Source: CBDUWP01 sp965370955 (GTDB taxonomy: Bacteria > Planctomycetota > Phycisphaerae > Sedimentisphaerales > Anaerobacaceae). From it: a stretch of 15,294 nucleotides of DNA. The position numbers were made by a program, and so were the translations under genes. Where the stretch lies: the NCBI GenBank assembly GCA_965370955.1, contig CBDUWP010000036.1:1-15294 (forward strand), in the 5' to 3' direction. How positions within the stretch are numbered: the stretch's first letter is position 1; every line of letters begins with the position of its first letter. Shown piece by piece: positions 15,243 to 15,294 of this stretch. The notes under the pieces are model-generated. The model did not search any database, was not told the origin of the DNA, and saw only the letters and a program-made list of their open reading frames with translations.

Positions 15243-15294
15243 TTAAAGCCTCTTTTTTAACATTAATACCGTAAACAATATCATTCCTATTTAC

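Noticed and set aside
1..15294. CRISPR arrays, insertion sequences, long direct repeats, attachment sites or toxin-antitoxin genes
   Set aside because: None were seen. The strands are almost filled with recognisable chromosomal genes; repeats are limited to short hairpins.

Overview
The window looks like ordinary chromosome of an AT-leaning diderm bacterium. It carries housekeeping and biosynthetic genes on both strands, with no mobile element, CRISPR array, rRNA or prophage signal. My best guess is a Planctomycetota bacterium, perhaps of the Phycisphaerae. The clues are an MlaE/MlaF lipid-transport pair, an AmrS-type radical SAM enzyme, a pdxB gene, a citramalate synthase and a large uncharacterised protein with an HPr-like domain. 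This assignment is an inference, because no phylogenetic marker such as rRNA is present.

Layout. Positions 1-1363 (minus) hold a tRNA-dihydrouridine synthase followed by a GuaD-like nucleoside deaminase that runs off the left edge. A divergent 157-bp gap separates them from a cytoplasmic GH63-like glycoside hydrolase (1521-3395, plus), which ends at a clear intrinsic terminator. A good sigma70-type promoter then starts a second plus-strand operon (3565-6116): a lipoprotein of unknown function, UDP-glucose 4-epimerase (galE) and a ROK sugar kinase. Converging on it is a long minus-strand block from 11904 down to 6126. In order of transcription it is mlaE, mlaF, amrS, pdxB, folP, tRNA-Thr(CGU) and larE, with overlapping or nearly touching genes from mlaE to mlaF and from amrS to folP. 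A divergent 196-bp gap precedes cimA (12101-13708, plus). cimA converges on a 508-residue minus-strand protein with an embedded HPr-like domain (13716-15242).

How the genes fit together. The hydrolase, epimerase and ROK kinase suggest that glucose is released from a small glucoside or oligosaccharide, then phosphorylated and interconverted as nucleotide sugars. AmrS, PdxB and FolP form a tight radical SAM, vitamin B6 and folate run. LarE is a sulfur-insertion enzyme for the nickel-pincer cofactor, here without any other lar gene. CimA makes citramalate for threonine-independent isoleucine synthesis.

No completely new multi-gene system is evident. The most unusual item is the HPr-domain protein: it keeps the phospho-acceptor histidine in a GFHVRP motif but lacks the regulatory serine, and it sits inside a long unrecognised helical protein with no PTS gene nearby. 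No stretch longer than 300 bases lacks a gene.
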